This document shows, in pieces, positions 1 to 7,840 of a stretch of 64,000 bases of DNA. The stretch comes from Bacillus sp. T33-2 (lineage in GTDB: Bacteria > Bacillota > Bacilli > Bacillales > Cytobacillaceae): positions 1-64,000 of the forward strand of contig NZ_PGVB01000021.1 of assembly GCF_002860205.1 (NCBI RefSeq). Reading direction: 5' to 3'. Position numbers and translations under genes: made by a program. Position 1 is the stretch's first letter. Every line of letters begins with the position of its first letter. The notes under the pieces were generated by a model. The model was not told where the DNA came from. It ran no database searches and saw only the letters and a program-made list of their open reading frames with translations.

Positions 1-104
1 AAGTTCTAATCAACTTTAGGCATACTCAACTCCTGGAAAAGGTCGAATAGAAAAGTTCTAATCGACTTTAGGCATACTCAACTCCCAGATTGGGGCGAAT
101 AGTA
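1..104. repeat. Tandem duplication of a 52-bp intergenic unit
   Basis: Two consecutive 52-bp units (1-52 and 53-104) share the blocks AAGTTCTAATC, ACTTTAGGCATACTCAACTC and CGAATAG and diverge between them. The array is cut by the window edge, so more copies may lie upstream. No credible coding frame with a ribosome-binding site covers it. Confidence 0.75.
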
Positions 105-127
105 AGGTTTAAATTTGAGCTCGTAAG

Positions 128-455
128 GTGGTTTCGAACAGATCGGAATGTCGCCGAAGTCTCGTTTCGAACAGATCGAAACGCCTTCACAACATTTTTC
201 GGAAGGTGGTTTCGAACAGGGAATGACGCCGAAGTCAGGTTTCGAACGGTTCGTACCGCCTTTGAAACGTTTTCGGTATGTCGTTTTGTACGGTTCAAAA
301 CTTTTCCAGAATGCGGTTTCGAAACATTCGGAGGGGCTCCGTAAACCACTTTCAAGCGGATCGGAATCTATTCGTGAAGTTAAGTTCTGGCAATTCGACT
401 GGTGTTCCTAAGCCAGGTTGCGGACGATTCGGAAGGCCGTTTCGAACTGAACTCA
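128..455. repeat. Degenerate TTTCGAAC repeat cluster
   Basis: The motif TTTCGAAC, often extended to GGTTTCGAACAGATCGGAA, recurs at about 132, 165, 210 and 240. More diverged copies (TTTCGAAAC, TTTCAAGCGGATCGGAA, GCGGACGATTCGGAA, TTTCGAACTG) run to about 450. Spacing is irregular (33, 45, 30 bp and longer). Short open frames through it are low-complexity by-products of the repeat and lack start signals. It differs in sequence from the 52-bp unit just upstream. Confidence 0.65.
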
Positions 456-461
456 TACAGC

Positions 462-495
462 AAACAGGACCGCAGGCAAGACGGTCCTGTTTTTG
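462..495 (+). terminator. Intrinsic terminator after the repeat cluster
   Basis: Perfect 10-bp arms AACAGGACCG (463-472) and CGGTCCTGTT (482-491) enclose a 9-nt loop and run into a T-tract. The T-run is on the plus strand, so it ends a transcript entering from the left, which would carry the repeats as 3' untranslated sequence. Confidence 0.8.
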
Positions 496-496
496 T

Positions 497-1597
497 CTAT
501 ATGTGATTGCCGCGATGCCGTTCCCTGTATCTGAAAAACAGCCTCAGCAACGGGGGGACGGCGAAATAAATAAAAAATAGCCGGAATAGTTGATAACCAG
601 TCACCATTGACAGATCTGCATTAACTTCATGGGCGAGGATTCCCATCTGGTCCATGCCGCCGGGAGCCAAGCTTAAAAAACTGGTCCCGGGGGATATACC
701 GTAACGATGAACGAGGTACAGACTAAAGCATAATGAAGCGATGATCATTAACATGCCGCTTATGAGCGCTAGCGTGATGACTCTGGCCTTATGGTGCAGT
801 TTTTCAGGTTTCAGCAATAATCCAATATAACCGCCAATCATAAACTGCGAAATATCCAATATATACGGGTGAAGGGCAGGGCCCTTGAGGTCTGCAATAT
901 TCAAAATCGCTGTGCCCAGTATAGGACCGAGCAGGAACGGAGTAGGAAACTTAAGTTTTTTGCCCAGGATGGCAAAAACGACGCAAATAACGGCAAAAAC
1001 AATACCGTTAGGAAATAAGGAATCAATTTGCCCGCCTGGTGCCGAAGCGAACCGGGCACCGGGATTTACGCCGCCCAACAATGGGCCAAAAATAATAAAT
1101 GGAACAAAGAAGACAATCATCAACAACCTCGCAACCTGGAGAAAAGTCACGGTTGTAATGTCGATCCCTTTTACTTCTTCGGCAAACAGGATCATTTGTG
1201 ATAGGCCTCCAGGTATGCTTCCCGTCAAAACAGTCGGATAGTCCACCCCGGTAAGCCTGGATACAACAAAAGCGATCCCTGCACAGAAGGACACGATTAA
1301 CACCGTCATAACCAGCATTGAAGGAAGCTTATGTACAATCTGGACAAGGGCATCTTGTGTGAACGAAAGCCCGATTGAATACCCTACAACTATAAGGCCT
1401 GTGTCCCGAATGCCAGGTGGCCAATAAAATTCAATCTTCCTGAAACGCGCAGTAATCAGTATAGCTGCCATCGGCCCAAGCAGCCAAGGAATCGGGGTTT
1501 GCAAAAAGCTGAACACTATTCCGCCGGCAAGTGCTGTCAGTAAAGCCGCCAAGAAACGTAACCATTTATTTTCCTTGTCAAGATGCTTGATATTCAA
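497..1597 (-). CDS. AbrB/AmoA-family polytopic membrane protein
   Basis: A 366-residue integral membrane protein with about ten hydrophobic segments. It has the internal duplication of the family loosely called AbrB or ammonia monooxygenase-like (pfam05145): two similar halves carry the signatures TGSIPGGLSQMILFAEE (about 125-141) and SLAPGGMDQMGILAHEV (about 307-323). The PGG-x-x-[QD]-M core repeated in both halves is the diagnostic feature. It is unrelated to the DNA-binding AbrB at 52359. Family function is poorly known; transport or regulatory roles have been proposed. It is transcribed alone, convergent to whatever lies left of the terminator at 462-495. Length matches the family. The start is the ATG at 1597, with an AAGGTTTTTAAATTG-like weak Shine-Dalgarno. 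Confidence 0.8.
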   Translation of the reverse strand: MNIKHLDKENKWLRFLAALLTALAGGIVFSFLQTPIPWLLGPMAAILITARFRKIEFYWPPGIRDTGLIVVGYSIGLSFTQDALVQIVHKLPSMLVMTVLIVSFCAGIAFVVSRLTGVDYPTVLTGSIPGGLSQMILFAEEVKGIDITTVTFLQVARLLMIVFFVPFIIFGPLLGGVNPGARFASAPGGQIDSLFPNGIVFAVICVVFAILGKKLKFPTPFLLGPILGTAILNIADLKGPALHPYILDISQFMIGGYIGLLLKPEKLHHKARVITLALISGMLMIIASLCFSLYLVHRYGISPGTSFLSLAPGGMDQMGILAHEVNADLSMVTGYQLFRLFFIYFAVPPLLRLFFRYRERHRGNHI

Positions 1598-1715
1598 TTT
1601 AAAAACCTTCTTTTATATTAGATAAAGCTGCCATTTTTTTGAAAATTAAAAAAGGAATGTAATCATCACACCAGGATAGGCTGGCCAGCAAAAAACAGTA
1701 CTCTCCCTTCGGCAA

Positions 1716-2504
1716 CTAGCGGACCAGGCCCAATTGTTTCAATCCGTTAAAAATACCGGAATCAGTGACTTCTGTGGTCCTGCGGTCTGCATATTGGAAC
1801 AGGTCGGGATGTGCATTTCCCATCGCGAAACCTTCACCCGCATATTGGAGCATTTCTTTGTCATTCATTCCATCACCGAAAGCGATGGAGCTTTCTCTCG
1901 GAATGCCCAATCGCTCCAGCAGGAACTTCACGCCCACGCCTTTATTGACATTGTCCCTGATCACATCAAAGCAATGCTGCATGCCTTCGATATTGACCTG
2001 TGAGAAGTGGATGCCTTCTTTCATCTGATAAACGGAATGTCCATCTTTCCCAGTTGTGATGACCGTAATACCGAGAATGTCATCAATGACAGACTGGGTA
2101 AACAGATCATTTTTCCGCAAATGGAATTTGGCAAAAAATTCTTTCACTGCTGGTGAATCCATTGTCGTCACATAGTTTTTTTGGCTGGTGTATAGCACCA
2201 CCTCGTGATTGCTTTCCTTTGCTACATCCAGAATGTACTGGACGCTATCACGCCCCATAGGCTCGTTGTAGATCGTCTTCCCTTTATAAATCGCCAGCGC
2301 TCCGTTATAGCCGATGAATGATTCTATCTGGAGCTCTTCGGCAATCTCAGAAATTTCATGGAGTGGCCGACCGGTTGCAAGCACTACCTCAATCCCTTTG
2401 TCGTGCATCTTTGAAACCGCGAGTTTAGTCGACTCTTCGATTGTATCGTCAGGCCTTAGTATGGTGCCGTCTATATCCAAAAACAAGATTCTGTATTTGT
2501 CCAT
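1716..2504 (-). CDS. Cof-type HAD-IIB family phosphatase
   Basis: A cytoplasmic haloacid dehalogenase-superfamily phosphatase of 262 residues. The N-terminus DKYRILFLDIDGTI gives motif I (DIDGT, nucleophile Asp plus acid/base Asp). VVLATGRPL supplies the motif II region, a Lys precedes the C2B cap, and AFGDGMNDKEML near residue 215 is motif IV that binds Mg2+. The order and the C2-type cap insertion place it in the Cof/YkrA group acting on sugar phosphates, flavin phosphates or similar; the substrate cannot be read from sequence. I chose the ATG at 2504 over an in-frame upstream ATG at 2567 because AAGGAGAAAACAGC precedes it directly and the fold begins at residue 3. Monocistronic, divergent from the NUDIX gene. 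Confidence 0.88.
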   Translation of the reverse strand: MDKYRILFLDIDGTILRPDDTIEESTKLAVSKMHDKGIEVVLATGRPLHEISEIAEELQIESFIGYNGALAIYKGKTIYNEPMGRDSVQYILDVAKESNHEVVLYTSQKNYVTTMDSPAVKEFFAKFHLRKNDLFTQSVIDDILGITVITTGKDGHSVYQMKEGIHFSQVNIEGMQHCFDVIRDNVNKGVGVKFLLERLGIPRESSIAFGDGMNDKEMLQYAGEGFAMGNAHPDLFQYADRRTTEVTDSGIFNGLKQLGLVR

Positions 2505-2682
2505 TGCTGTTTTCTCCTTATCAGTTCTTCCTTTTATAGTGTTACATACCCAATGGGAAATTTCCAATGTTTAAAGCGATTAGTTTTTGGACCCGGCGGT
2601 TTTCTTTTTTTAGCATTGGATAAACAGTTATAATAAGAACATAATGAACGGTCCATACAAAAACAAGCGGGGGGTTCCGTAA

Positions 2683-3303
2683 ATGAGTCTTGAATCACTT
2701 CTGGGCAGCCTGAAAGGCCGGAAACCTGATATATTGGGGCATGAAAATTTTATGAAGTTCTCGGTTCTGCTGCCTTTAATAGAAAAAAATAATGAAGTGC
2801 ATGTCCTGTTTGAAGTAAGGGCACAAGGGTTACGAAGGCAGCCGGGTGAGATTTGTTTCCCAGGGGGGAGAATTGATGCGGGCGACCGGAACGAGCAAGA
2901 ATGTGCAGTCCGTGAAACGTCAGAGGAACTCGGAATCCCGAAGTCAAAAATAAGCAATGTGGTTCCTCTCGATTATATAGTGTCAGCATTTGGAACGGTC
3001 ATTTATCCATTTGCAGGCACAATCGACGAGCCAGATAAAATCAGGCCAAATGTCGATGAAGTCGGCGAAATTTTCACTGTGCCTCTCGATTATTTCCGTA
3101 AAAAAGCACCCGACCGGTATAAAATCAACTTCCAGGTTCACCCGGAGGAGGGCTTTCCATTTGACTTGATCATTGGCGGCGAAAACTATAACTGGCAAAC
3201 CAGGCAAATGGATGAATACTTTTACCGATATGGCAATAAAGTAATTTGGGGATTGACCGCCCGGGTGCTAAGCCATTTCCTCGAATTGACTGACAGGGGG
3301 TAA
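2683..3303 (+). CDS. NUDIX hydrolase, probable CoA pyrophosphatase (NudL-like)
   Basis: A 206-residue NUDIX enzyme. GEICFPGGRIDAGD followed by RETSEELGI (residues about 55-85) is a NUDIX box with the one-residue-longer spacing seen in the CoA pyrophosphatase branch; the upstream LRRQPGEICFPGG matches that subfamily's signature. The family hydrolyses CoA or acyl-CoA to 3',5'-ADP and 4'-phosphopantetheine with Mg2+ or Mn2+. The box ends REx2EE, so metal ligands are intact. GGGGGG about eight bases before the ATG supports the start. A hairpin terminator follows at once, so the gene is transcribed alone. CoA specificity is inferred from motif resemblance. Confidence 0.85.
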   Translation: MSLESLLGSLKGRKPDILGHENFMKFSVLLPLIEKNNEVHVLFEVRAQGLRRQPGEICFPGGRIDAGDRNEQECAVRETSEELGIPKSKISNVVPLDYIVSAFGTVIYPFAGTIDEPDKIRPNVDEVGEIFTVPLDYFRKKAPDRYKINFQVHPEEGFPFDLIIGGENYNWQTRQMDEYFYRYGNKVIWGLTARVLSHFLELTDRG

Positions 3304-3330
3304 ACCGGCTGACAACAGCCGGGTTTTTTT
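3304..3330 (+). terminator. Terminator of the NUDIX gene
   Basis: Arms CCGGCTG and CAGCCGG around ACAA, then seven T, starting two bases after the stop codon. Confidence 0.9.
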
Positions 3331-3418
3331 ATGGTGAAAAGGCGCACATAAATTTGTGCATTAGCCAAATAATACTTATACCGGATGAAAACGAATGCAA
3401 TAAAGAATTGCAATATGA

Positions 3419-3446
3419 TTGCCATGTTGCAAACATACACTAATAT
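3419..3446 (+). promoter_or_regulatory. Candidate sigma-A promoter of the TerC gene
   Basis: TTGCCA (3419-3424) and TAATAT (3441-3446) are separated by 16 bp, 66 bp upstream of the start codon. I saw no convincing Mn2+ (yybP-ykoY) riboswitch in the leader, although relatives of this gene are sometimes controlled by one. Confidence 0.4.
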
Positions 3447-3512
3447 CATAACCCCATCTTATAGACAACTGGGGAATTCTCTTACATCAATGAGTACATA
3501 GGAGGATAAATA

Positions 3513-4208
3513 GTGGAAATATTAGGGATGGATATGGCAACCCTTATCAAGGTGATTGGGGTTGATCTTGTTCTCAGCGGTGACAATGCAATAGTGATTG
3601 CATTGGCAGCCAGGAATGTTCCGATAGAGCATCGAAAAAAAGCAATCTTCTGGGGAACGTTCGGGGCAATCATATTAAGATTGTTGTTTGCAGCTATCAT
3701 TGTGTCTTTATTAAAGATACCATTAATCTCTGCAATCGGAGGACTTTTGCTTGTCCAAATTGCTTACAGGCTGCTTGCAGGAAAAGAAAAAGAGCACAAA
3801 GCCGGGGGGACGACTGTTGCATCAGCCGTCAGGACGATCATTATCGCAGATGCTGTGATGTCGCTCGATAACGTTTTGGCTTTGGCAGGTGTTGCACACG
3901 GATTCTTTCCAATCTTGGTTGGAATATTAATATCCATACCAATCATTGTGTGGGGCAGCCAGATCATTTTGAGAGCGATGGAACGATTTCCGCTCATCAT
4001 TTTTGCCGGGGCTGGCTTATTAGCTTATACAGCCGGTGAAATGATTGTTGAAGATGAAAAAGTAAATGAGTTCCTGCATAGCGCAGCACCAAACATGGTC
4101 GACGCCATCCATATAGGACTGCCAATAGTATTGGTTATTCTCGTTGTCGGGATTGGTTATATAAAAAGAAGGCAAAATAACAAAGTCGAAGCTCCTGGTA
4201 CTGCTTGA
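3513..4208 (+). CDS. TerC-family integral membrane protein (YjbE-type)
   Basis: A 231-residue membrane protein of the TerC family. The hallmark intramembrane motif VDLVLSGDNAIVIALAARN occurs near residue 17, and its second copy, DAVMSLDNVLALAGVAHG, near residue 118; the Asp-Asn pairs in both are conserved metal-binding candidates. About seven membrane helices are predictable. In B. subtilis TerC proteins act in Mn2+ export or metalation of secreted enzymes; this one most resembles YjbE, whose exact role is less clear. The start codon is GTG, preceded by TAGGAGGATAAATA. Flanked by a terminator on both sides, so monocistronic. Confidence 0.85.
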   Translation: MEILGMDMATLIKVIGVDLVLSGDNAIVIALAARNVPIEHRKKAIFWGTFGAIILRLLFAAIIVSLLKIPLISAIGGLLLVQIAYRLLAGKEKEHKAGGTTVASAVRTIIIADAVMSLDNVLALAGVAHGFFPILVGILISIPIIVWGSQIILRAMERFPLIIFAGAGLLAYTAGEMIVEDEKVNEFLHSAAPNMVDAIHIGLPIVLVILVVGIGYIKRRQNNKVEAPGTA

Positions 4209-4228
4209 ATCGGATACAGGCAAAAAGT

Positions 4229-4262
4229 AATCCCTTCTGCTTTGCTGCAGAAGGGATTTTTG
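4229..4262 (+). terminator. Terminator of the TerC gene
   Basis: Long perfect stem AATCCCTTCTGC / GCAGAAGGGATT followed by a T-run. Confidence 0.92.
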
Positions 4263-4406
4263 CTTTTCGCGAAAGGATACTACCTATAGTAATAGGAGAA
4301 AAGTTTTATAAATTACCAATATTTACATCAATTTCACAAATAATTAATAATTTAGCGTTACATTAAAGCTAAGGTTTAAAAACAAGAATGAGGATGGGAT
4401 TTTTCC

Positions 4407-5141
4407 ATGAAAACAGCCATGAAATTGCATTTCCCCACCTTGGAAACTTCAGAAAATCTAATATTTTCCCACGTATTCCAACCGATTTTTTCACTGCAAA
4501 ATAATAGGGTTTATGGTTATGAAAGCTTGCTGAGAGGTGATCATGTACAGAATCCTGAAATGCTGTTTGAGATGGCAGTACAGCAAAAAAAACTGTTTGA
4601 TCTGGATATGGCTTCAATGATGCAAAGTATTTTCACCTATGATGAATTTGGGTTGCCAAAGCAGAAAGACCTTCATCTCACAGTTAATGTGTTTCCTTCA
4701 ACATTATTGAATCCGTCTTTTCTTTGGAAGCTTGAAAAAGTAATGAGGAAGGTGGACATTCCACCTCAAAAAATAATGCTGGAACTGAATGAGTCAGAAA
4801 CTGTGACTTACGTACACAAACTGCAGGAAATCATCCGGTATTTAAAAAAAGCGGGATTCATTATCGCGCTTGATGATCTTGGAAAAGGGCAATCCTCGTT
4901 ACGGATTGCGCTGGAACTGGAACCAGATGCAGTGAAGCTTGACCGTTATTTCTGTGACGATTTGCAGAATTCCATCAAAAAACAGCGGTTTTTAAATTGG
5001 ATTGCTTCGTACTTTAGGGAAGAAGGAGTATCTGTCACACTTGAAGGTATTGAAACAGAGTCACAATTGACGATAGCGAGGCAAACAGGAATTGACTTTG
5101 GACAGGGATATTTTCTCGGAAGACCGAAACCACTTATATAG
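4407..5141 (+). CDS. EAL-domain cyclic-di-GMP phosphodiesterase (stand-alone)
   Basis: A 244-residue soluble protein that is essentially one EAL domain. The catalytic set appears complete: ESL at 39-41 in place of EAL, N94 in LTVNVFPS, the LELNES acidic position (126-130), DD at 156-157 in LDDLGKG, K177 in VKLDR, E213 in LEGIET and Q233 in FGQGYFLG. An active c-di-GMP-to-pGpG phosphodiesterase is therefore likely, although A-to-S and F-to-L changes in the EAL and DDFG motifs are noted. There is no membrane segment or sensor domain. The CBS-GGDEF gene starts 15 bp downstream, so the opposing enzymes appear co-transcribed. AGGATGGG upstream supports the start. Confidence 0.87.
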   Translation: MKTAMKLHFPTLETSENLIFSHVFQPIFSLQNNRVYGYESLLRGDHVQNPEMLFEMAVQQKKLFDLDMASMMQSIFTYDEFGLPKQKDLHLTVNVFPSTLLNPSFLWKLEKVMRKVDIPPQKIMLELNESETVTYVHKLQEIIRYLKKAGFIIALDDLGKGQSSLRIALELEPDAVKLDRYFCDDLQNSIKKQRFLNWIASYFREEGVSVTLEGIETESQLTIARQTGIDFGQGYFLGRPKPLI

Positions 5142-5156
5142 AATGAAGGTGGAAGT

Positions 5157-6149
5157 ATGCAAATTACAATTGGAGACATCGCGGAGGAAGCAACAACTAT
5201 CACTCCTGCCACAAAGTGTGAGGACGTCTATACAATTTTCAAGGACAATTCTTCGATGGAAGGAATTGTCGTTTGCACCAATCAGCAGCCTGTCGGTTTA
5301 GTGATGAAGACCCAGTTTTATCAAAAGCTTTCTACTAAATATGGATTTGATCTTTTTATGAAACGAACAATAGACCTTGTGATGAATAGAGAGACACTGG
5401 TTGTGGATTATTCTGTTCCCGTCGCTGAAGCGAGCGCCCTGGCCATGCAGCGTAAGCAGGATAACCTCTATGACTATGTGATCGTCACCATGCGGGACCG
5501 GATTCATGGCATTGTCAGCATTAAAAATCTTCTGATGAAGCTCGCCGAGGTTCAGGTGAGCATCGCCAAGTATTCCAACCCGCTGACGGGTCTGCCGGGT
5601 AATTTTTTTATCGAAGAGACATTACAGGAAGTATTGGCCTATGAAAAATATAGTGTGCTGTATATTGATATTGATACATTTAAAGTTTTTAACGACACAT
5701 ACGGGTTTAAGGAAGGCGACGAATTAATAAGGGAAACAGCCAATATTGTCAGTGAAACAGTTTTAAAAAATTCTGTAAAATCCTCATTTGTTGGACATAT
5801 TGGCGGCGACGATTTTATCGCTGTCATTCCCCATTATGAACATGAATGGATTTGCAAGACGATCATCACACGCTTTGATCAGATGGTACGGCGGTTTTAC
5901 TCTGATGAAGAACTCCGAAAAGGTTACGTCCAGGCGATCAGCAGGCGGGGCAAGCTGGAGGAATTTCCGTTAGTAAGCATTTCGATTGCAGTCATCCAAA
6001 ATAAAACACGTTCATATCTGTCGGTGAAGCATTTAAGCAAGGACGCCGCTAAACTGAAAAAAAGGTGCAAGGAGATTAAAAAAAGCGTTTATCTAACCCT
6101 TGATGACTCTTTGGAAGAGAGATATTCGTACATGTCGCCGAATGAATAA
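5157..6149 (+). CDS. CBS-pair GGDEF diguanylate cyclase
   Basis: A 330-residue cytoplasmic protein. Residues about 1-130 form two CBS-like repeats (IGDIAEEATTITPATKCEDVYTIF and a second ending in HGIVSIKNLL), a module that usually senses adenine nucleotides. Residues 140-315 are a GGDEF domain beginning NPLTGLPGN, with metal-binding D171 in LYIDIDTFKVFND and the signature GGDDF at 216-220. GGDDF retains the acidic residues, so activity is plausible. The RxxD inhibitory site normally five residues upstream is absent (SSFVGHI instead), suggesting no product feedback by that route. Start supported by GAAGGTGGAAGT. Pairing with the EAL gene suggests a self-contained local c-di-GMP circuit tuned by a nucleotide signal; that last step is inference. 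Confidence 0.87.
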   Translation: MQITIGDIAEEATTITPATKCEDVYTIFKDNSSMEGIVVCTNQQPVGLVMKTQFYQKLSTKYGFDLFMKRTIDLVMNRETLVVDYSVPVAEASALAMQRKQDNLYDYVIVTMRDRIHGIVSIKNLLMKLAEVQVSIAKYSNPLTGLPGNFFIEETLQEVLAYEKYSVLYIDIDTFKVFNDTYGFKEGDELIRETANIVSETVLKNSVKSSFVGHIGGDDFIAVIPHYEHEWICKTIITRFDQMVRRFYSDEELRKGYVQAISRRGKLEEFPLVSISIAVIQNKTRSYLSVKHLSKDAAKLKKRCKEIKKSVYLTLDDSLEERYSYMSPNE

Positions 6150-6209
6150 TATTTTTAACACGGTGTACGCATCAAAAACACATTTGTTCACATATAAAGG
6201 AAAAAACTC

Positions 6210-6238
6210 TTGATTCTTTTCTGCTTTAGAGTGATAAT
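6210..6238 (+). promoter_or_regulatory. Candidate sigma-A promoter of the aspartokinase gene
   Basis: TTGATT (6210-6215) and GATAAT (6233-6238) with 17-bp spacing, 40 bp before the ATG. No lysine riboswitch was recognised in the short leader. Confidence 0.5.
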
Positions 6239-6277
6239 AATAGCTACAATTTGCGTAACGAACAGGGGATGTAAAGC

Positions 6278-7633
6278 ATGAAAGTGGTGAAGTTCGGCGG
6301 CTCATCTTTAGCGTCAGGGGAACAGATCAAAAAAGTCTATCAAATCGTAGCCTCGGATCCAGACCGAAAAATTGTCGTGGTGTCCGCACCCGGTAAACGG
6401 AACACTGAAGATGCCAAAGTCACAGATTTATTGATTGGCCTGGCCGAACGGGCATTACGGCACGAAAAAACAGAGAATGCTTTTGGGGAAGTAATTGAAA
6501 GATACTCTTCAATCGCAAAGGAGCTTAGCCTTTCACATGAAATCATTGATAAGATACACGATGATCTACTAGATGTGCTGAACGGGGATCGAACGAAGCC
6601 AGAGAAATTTATGGACATGGTGAAAGCGAGCGGTGAAGATAATCATGCCAAGCTGGTTGCAGCCTATTTTCGGAGCCGGGGTGCGGAAGCAGCTTATGTC
6701 CATCCGGGAGAGGCGGGGATGCTCGTGAGTGACGAGCCTGGAAATGCCCAGGTTTTACCTGAATCGTACGAAAAATTATTTTCCCTTAGAGAGCGGCCCG
6801 GCATAGTGATTTTCCCGGGATTTTTCGGTATCAATAGTGGCGGTGATGTCGTTACTTTTTCCCGAAGCGGTTCGGATATCACCGGTTCAATTTTGGCCAA
6901 TGCAACAAAGGCCGAGGTATATGAAAATTTCACCGATGTTGATGCCGTTTATGCCGTGAATCCGAATATTGTACATAATCCAAAAGAAATCCGCGAGCTG
7001 ACGTACCGCGAAATGAGGGAGCTGTCCTATGCCGGATTCTCTGTTTTTCATGAGGAAGCGCTCATACCTGCCTTCCGGGCGGGAATCCCCGTGAATGTAA
7101 AAAACACCAATAACCCAAATGCTCCCGGGACGAGAATTGTCAATGAACGCTCCAGCACGAATGGCCCTGCGATCGGGATCGCCAGCGACCAGGGATTTTG
7201 CAGCATCTATGTAAGCAAATATTTGATGAACCGGGAAATCGGATTCGGGAGGAAGCTGCTTCATATTTTAGAGGAAACAGGGCTCTCCTATGAGCACACC
7301 CCGTCAGGGATTGATGATATATCTGTCATTTTGCGGCAGAACCAGCTTGACGCCAAGGTAGAAGAATTGGTTTTAAAAAGGATCAGTGAGGAACTTGACG
7401 CAGATGAAGTCAAGATAGAATATAATCTGGCACTGATCATGGTAGTGGGCGAGGGGATGCGCCACAATATCGGGACCATGGCACGGGCTTCAAAAGCGCT
7501 TGCACGGGCAAAAGTGAATATAGAAATGATCAACCAGGGTTCTTCAGAGGTAAGCATGATGTTCGGTGTCAAAGAAGATGACGAGATGCGGGCCGTCCGG
7601 GCATTCTATGAAGAATTCTTCATAGAATCCTGA
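6278..7633 (+). CDS. Aspartate kinase, class III (YclM/ThrD-like)
   Basis: A 451-residue monofunctional aspartokinase phosphorylating L-aspartate with ATP, the first step toward lysine, threonine, methionine and diaminopimelate. KVVKFGGSSLASG at the N-terminus is the kinase signature, FSRSGSDITGSILAN (about 195-209) is the substrate/ATP region, and two ACT-type domains occupy the C-terminal third (LALIMVVGEGMRHNIGT; VNIEMINQGSSEVSMMFGV). Length and sequence agree with B. subtilis YclM (aspartokinase III, about 454 residues) rather than DapG or LysC (about 405), and there is no internal start for a beta subunit. Its position just before the muropeptide locus is probably coincidental, though both concern diaminopimelate. 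The start follows AGGGGATGTAAAGC. A terminator follows. Confidence 0.93.
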   Translation: MKVVKFGGSSLASGEQIKKVYQIVASDPDRKIVVVSAPGKRNTEDAKVTDLLIGLAERALRHEKTENAFGEVIERYSSIAKELSLSHEIIDKIHDDLLDVLNGDRTKPEKFMDMVKASGEDNHAKLVAAYFRSRGAEAAYVHPGEAGMLVSDEPGNAQVLPESYEKLFSLRERPGIVIFPGFFGINSGGDVVTFSRSGSDITGSILANATKAEVYENFTDVDAVYAVNPNIVHNPKEIRELTYREMRELSYAGFSVFHEEALIPAFRAGIPVNVKNTNNPNAPGTRIVNERSSTNGPAIGIASDQGFCSIYVSKYLMNREIGFGRKLLHILEETGLSYEHTPSGIDDISVILRQNQLDAKVEELVLKRISEELDADEVKIEYNLALIMVVGEGMRHNIGTMARASKALARAKVNIEMINQGSSEVSMMFGVKEDDEMRAVRAFYEEFFIES

Positions 7634-7684
7634 CCGGTACTTGTTTTTAATGAAACTATAACGGGAGAATAGTAGGACGACTTT

Positions 7685-7717
7685 GGCATTGCCCGGCGCG
7701 GGCAGTGCCATTTTTTT
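7685..7717 (+). terminator. Terminator of the aspartokinase gene
   Basis: Arms GGCATTGCCCG / CGGGCAGTGCC (one G-T pair) with a 3-nt loop, followed by seven T. Confidence 0.9.
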
Positions 7718-7775
7718 ATTGTTGGCAAGGTCTAAACTACCATATTTTTAGTAATTTCACTGATTCTAGTAGAAG

Positions 7776-7803
7776 TTGACAGTTATTTGTGTCATAATAT
7801 TAC
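7776..7803 (+). promoter_or_regulatory. Candidate promoter of the dpp operon
   Basis: TTGACA (7776-7781) and TATTAC (7798-7803) with 16-bp spacing, 37 bp upstream of dppA. In B. subtilis this operon is repressed by CodY; I could not find a convincing CodY box here. Confidence 0.5.
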
Positions 7804-7840
7804 AATAATTATCAATATTCACACAAGGAGGCATTTGGGG

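Noticed and set aside
90-344. Overlapping short frames in the TTTCGAAC cluster on both strands
   Set aside because: Low-complexity, repeat-derived, no start signals.
3331-3512. Possible Mn2+ (yybP-ykoY) riboswitch before the TerC gene
   Set aside because: The conserved GGGGAGUAG-type core was not found.
7741-7775. CodY box upstream of dppA
   Set aside because: The nearest match to AATTTTCWGAAAATT has too many mismatches to claim.
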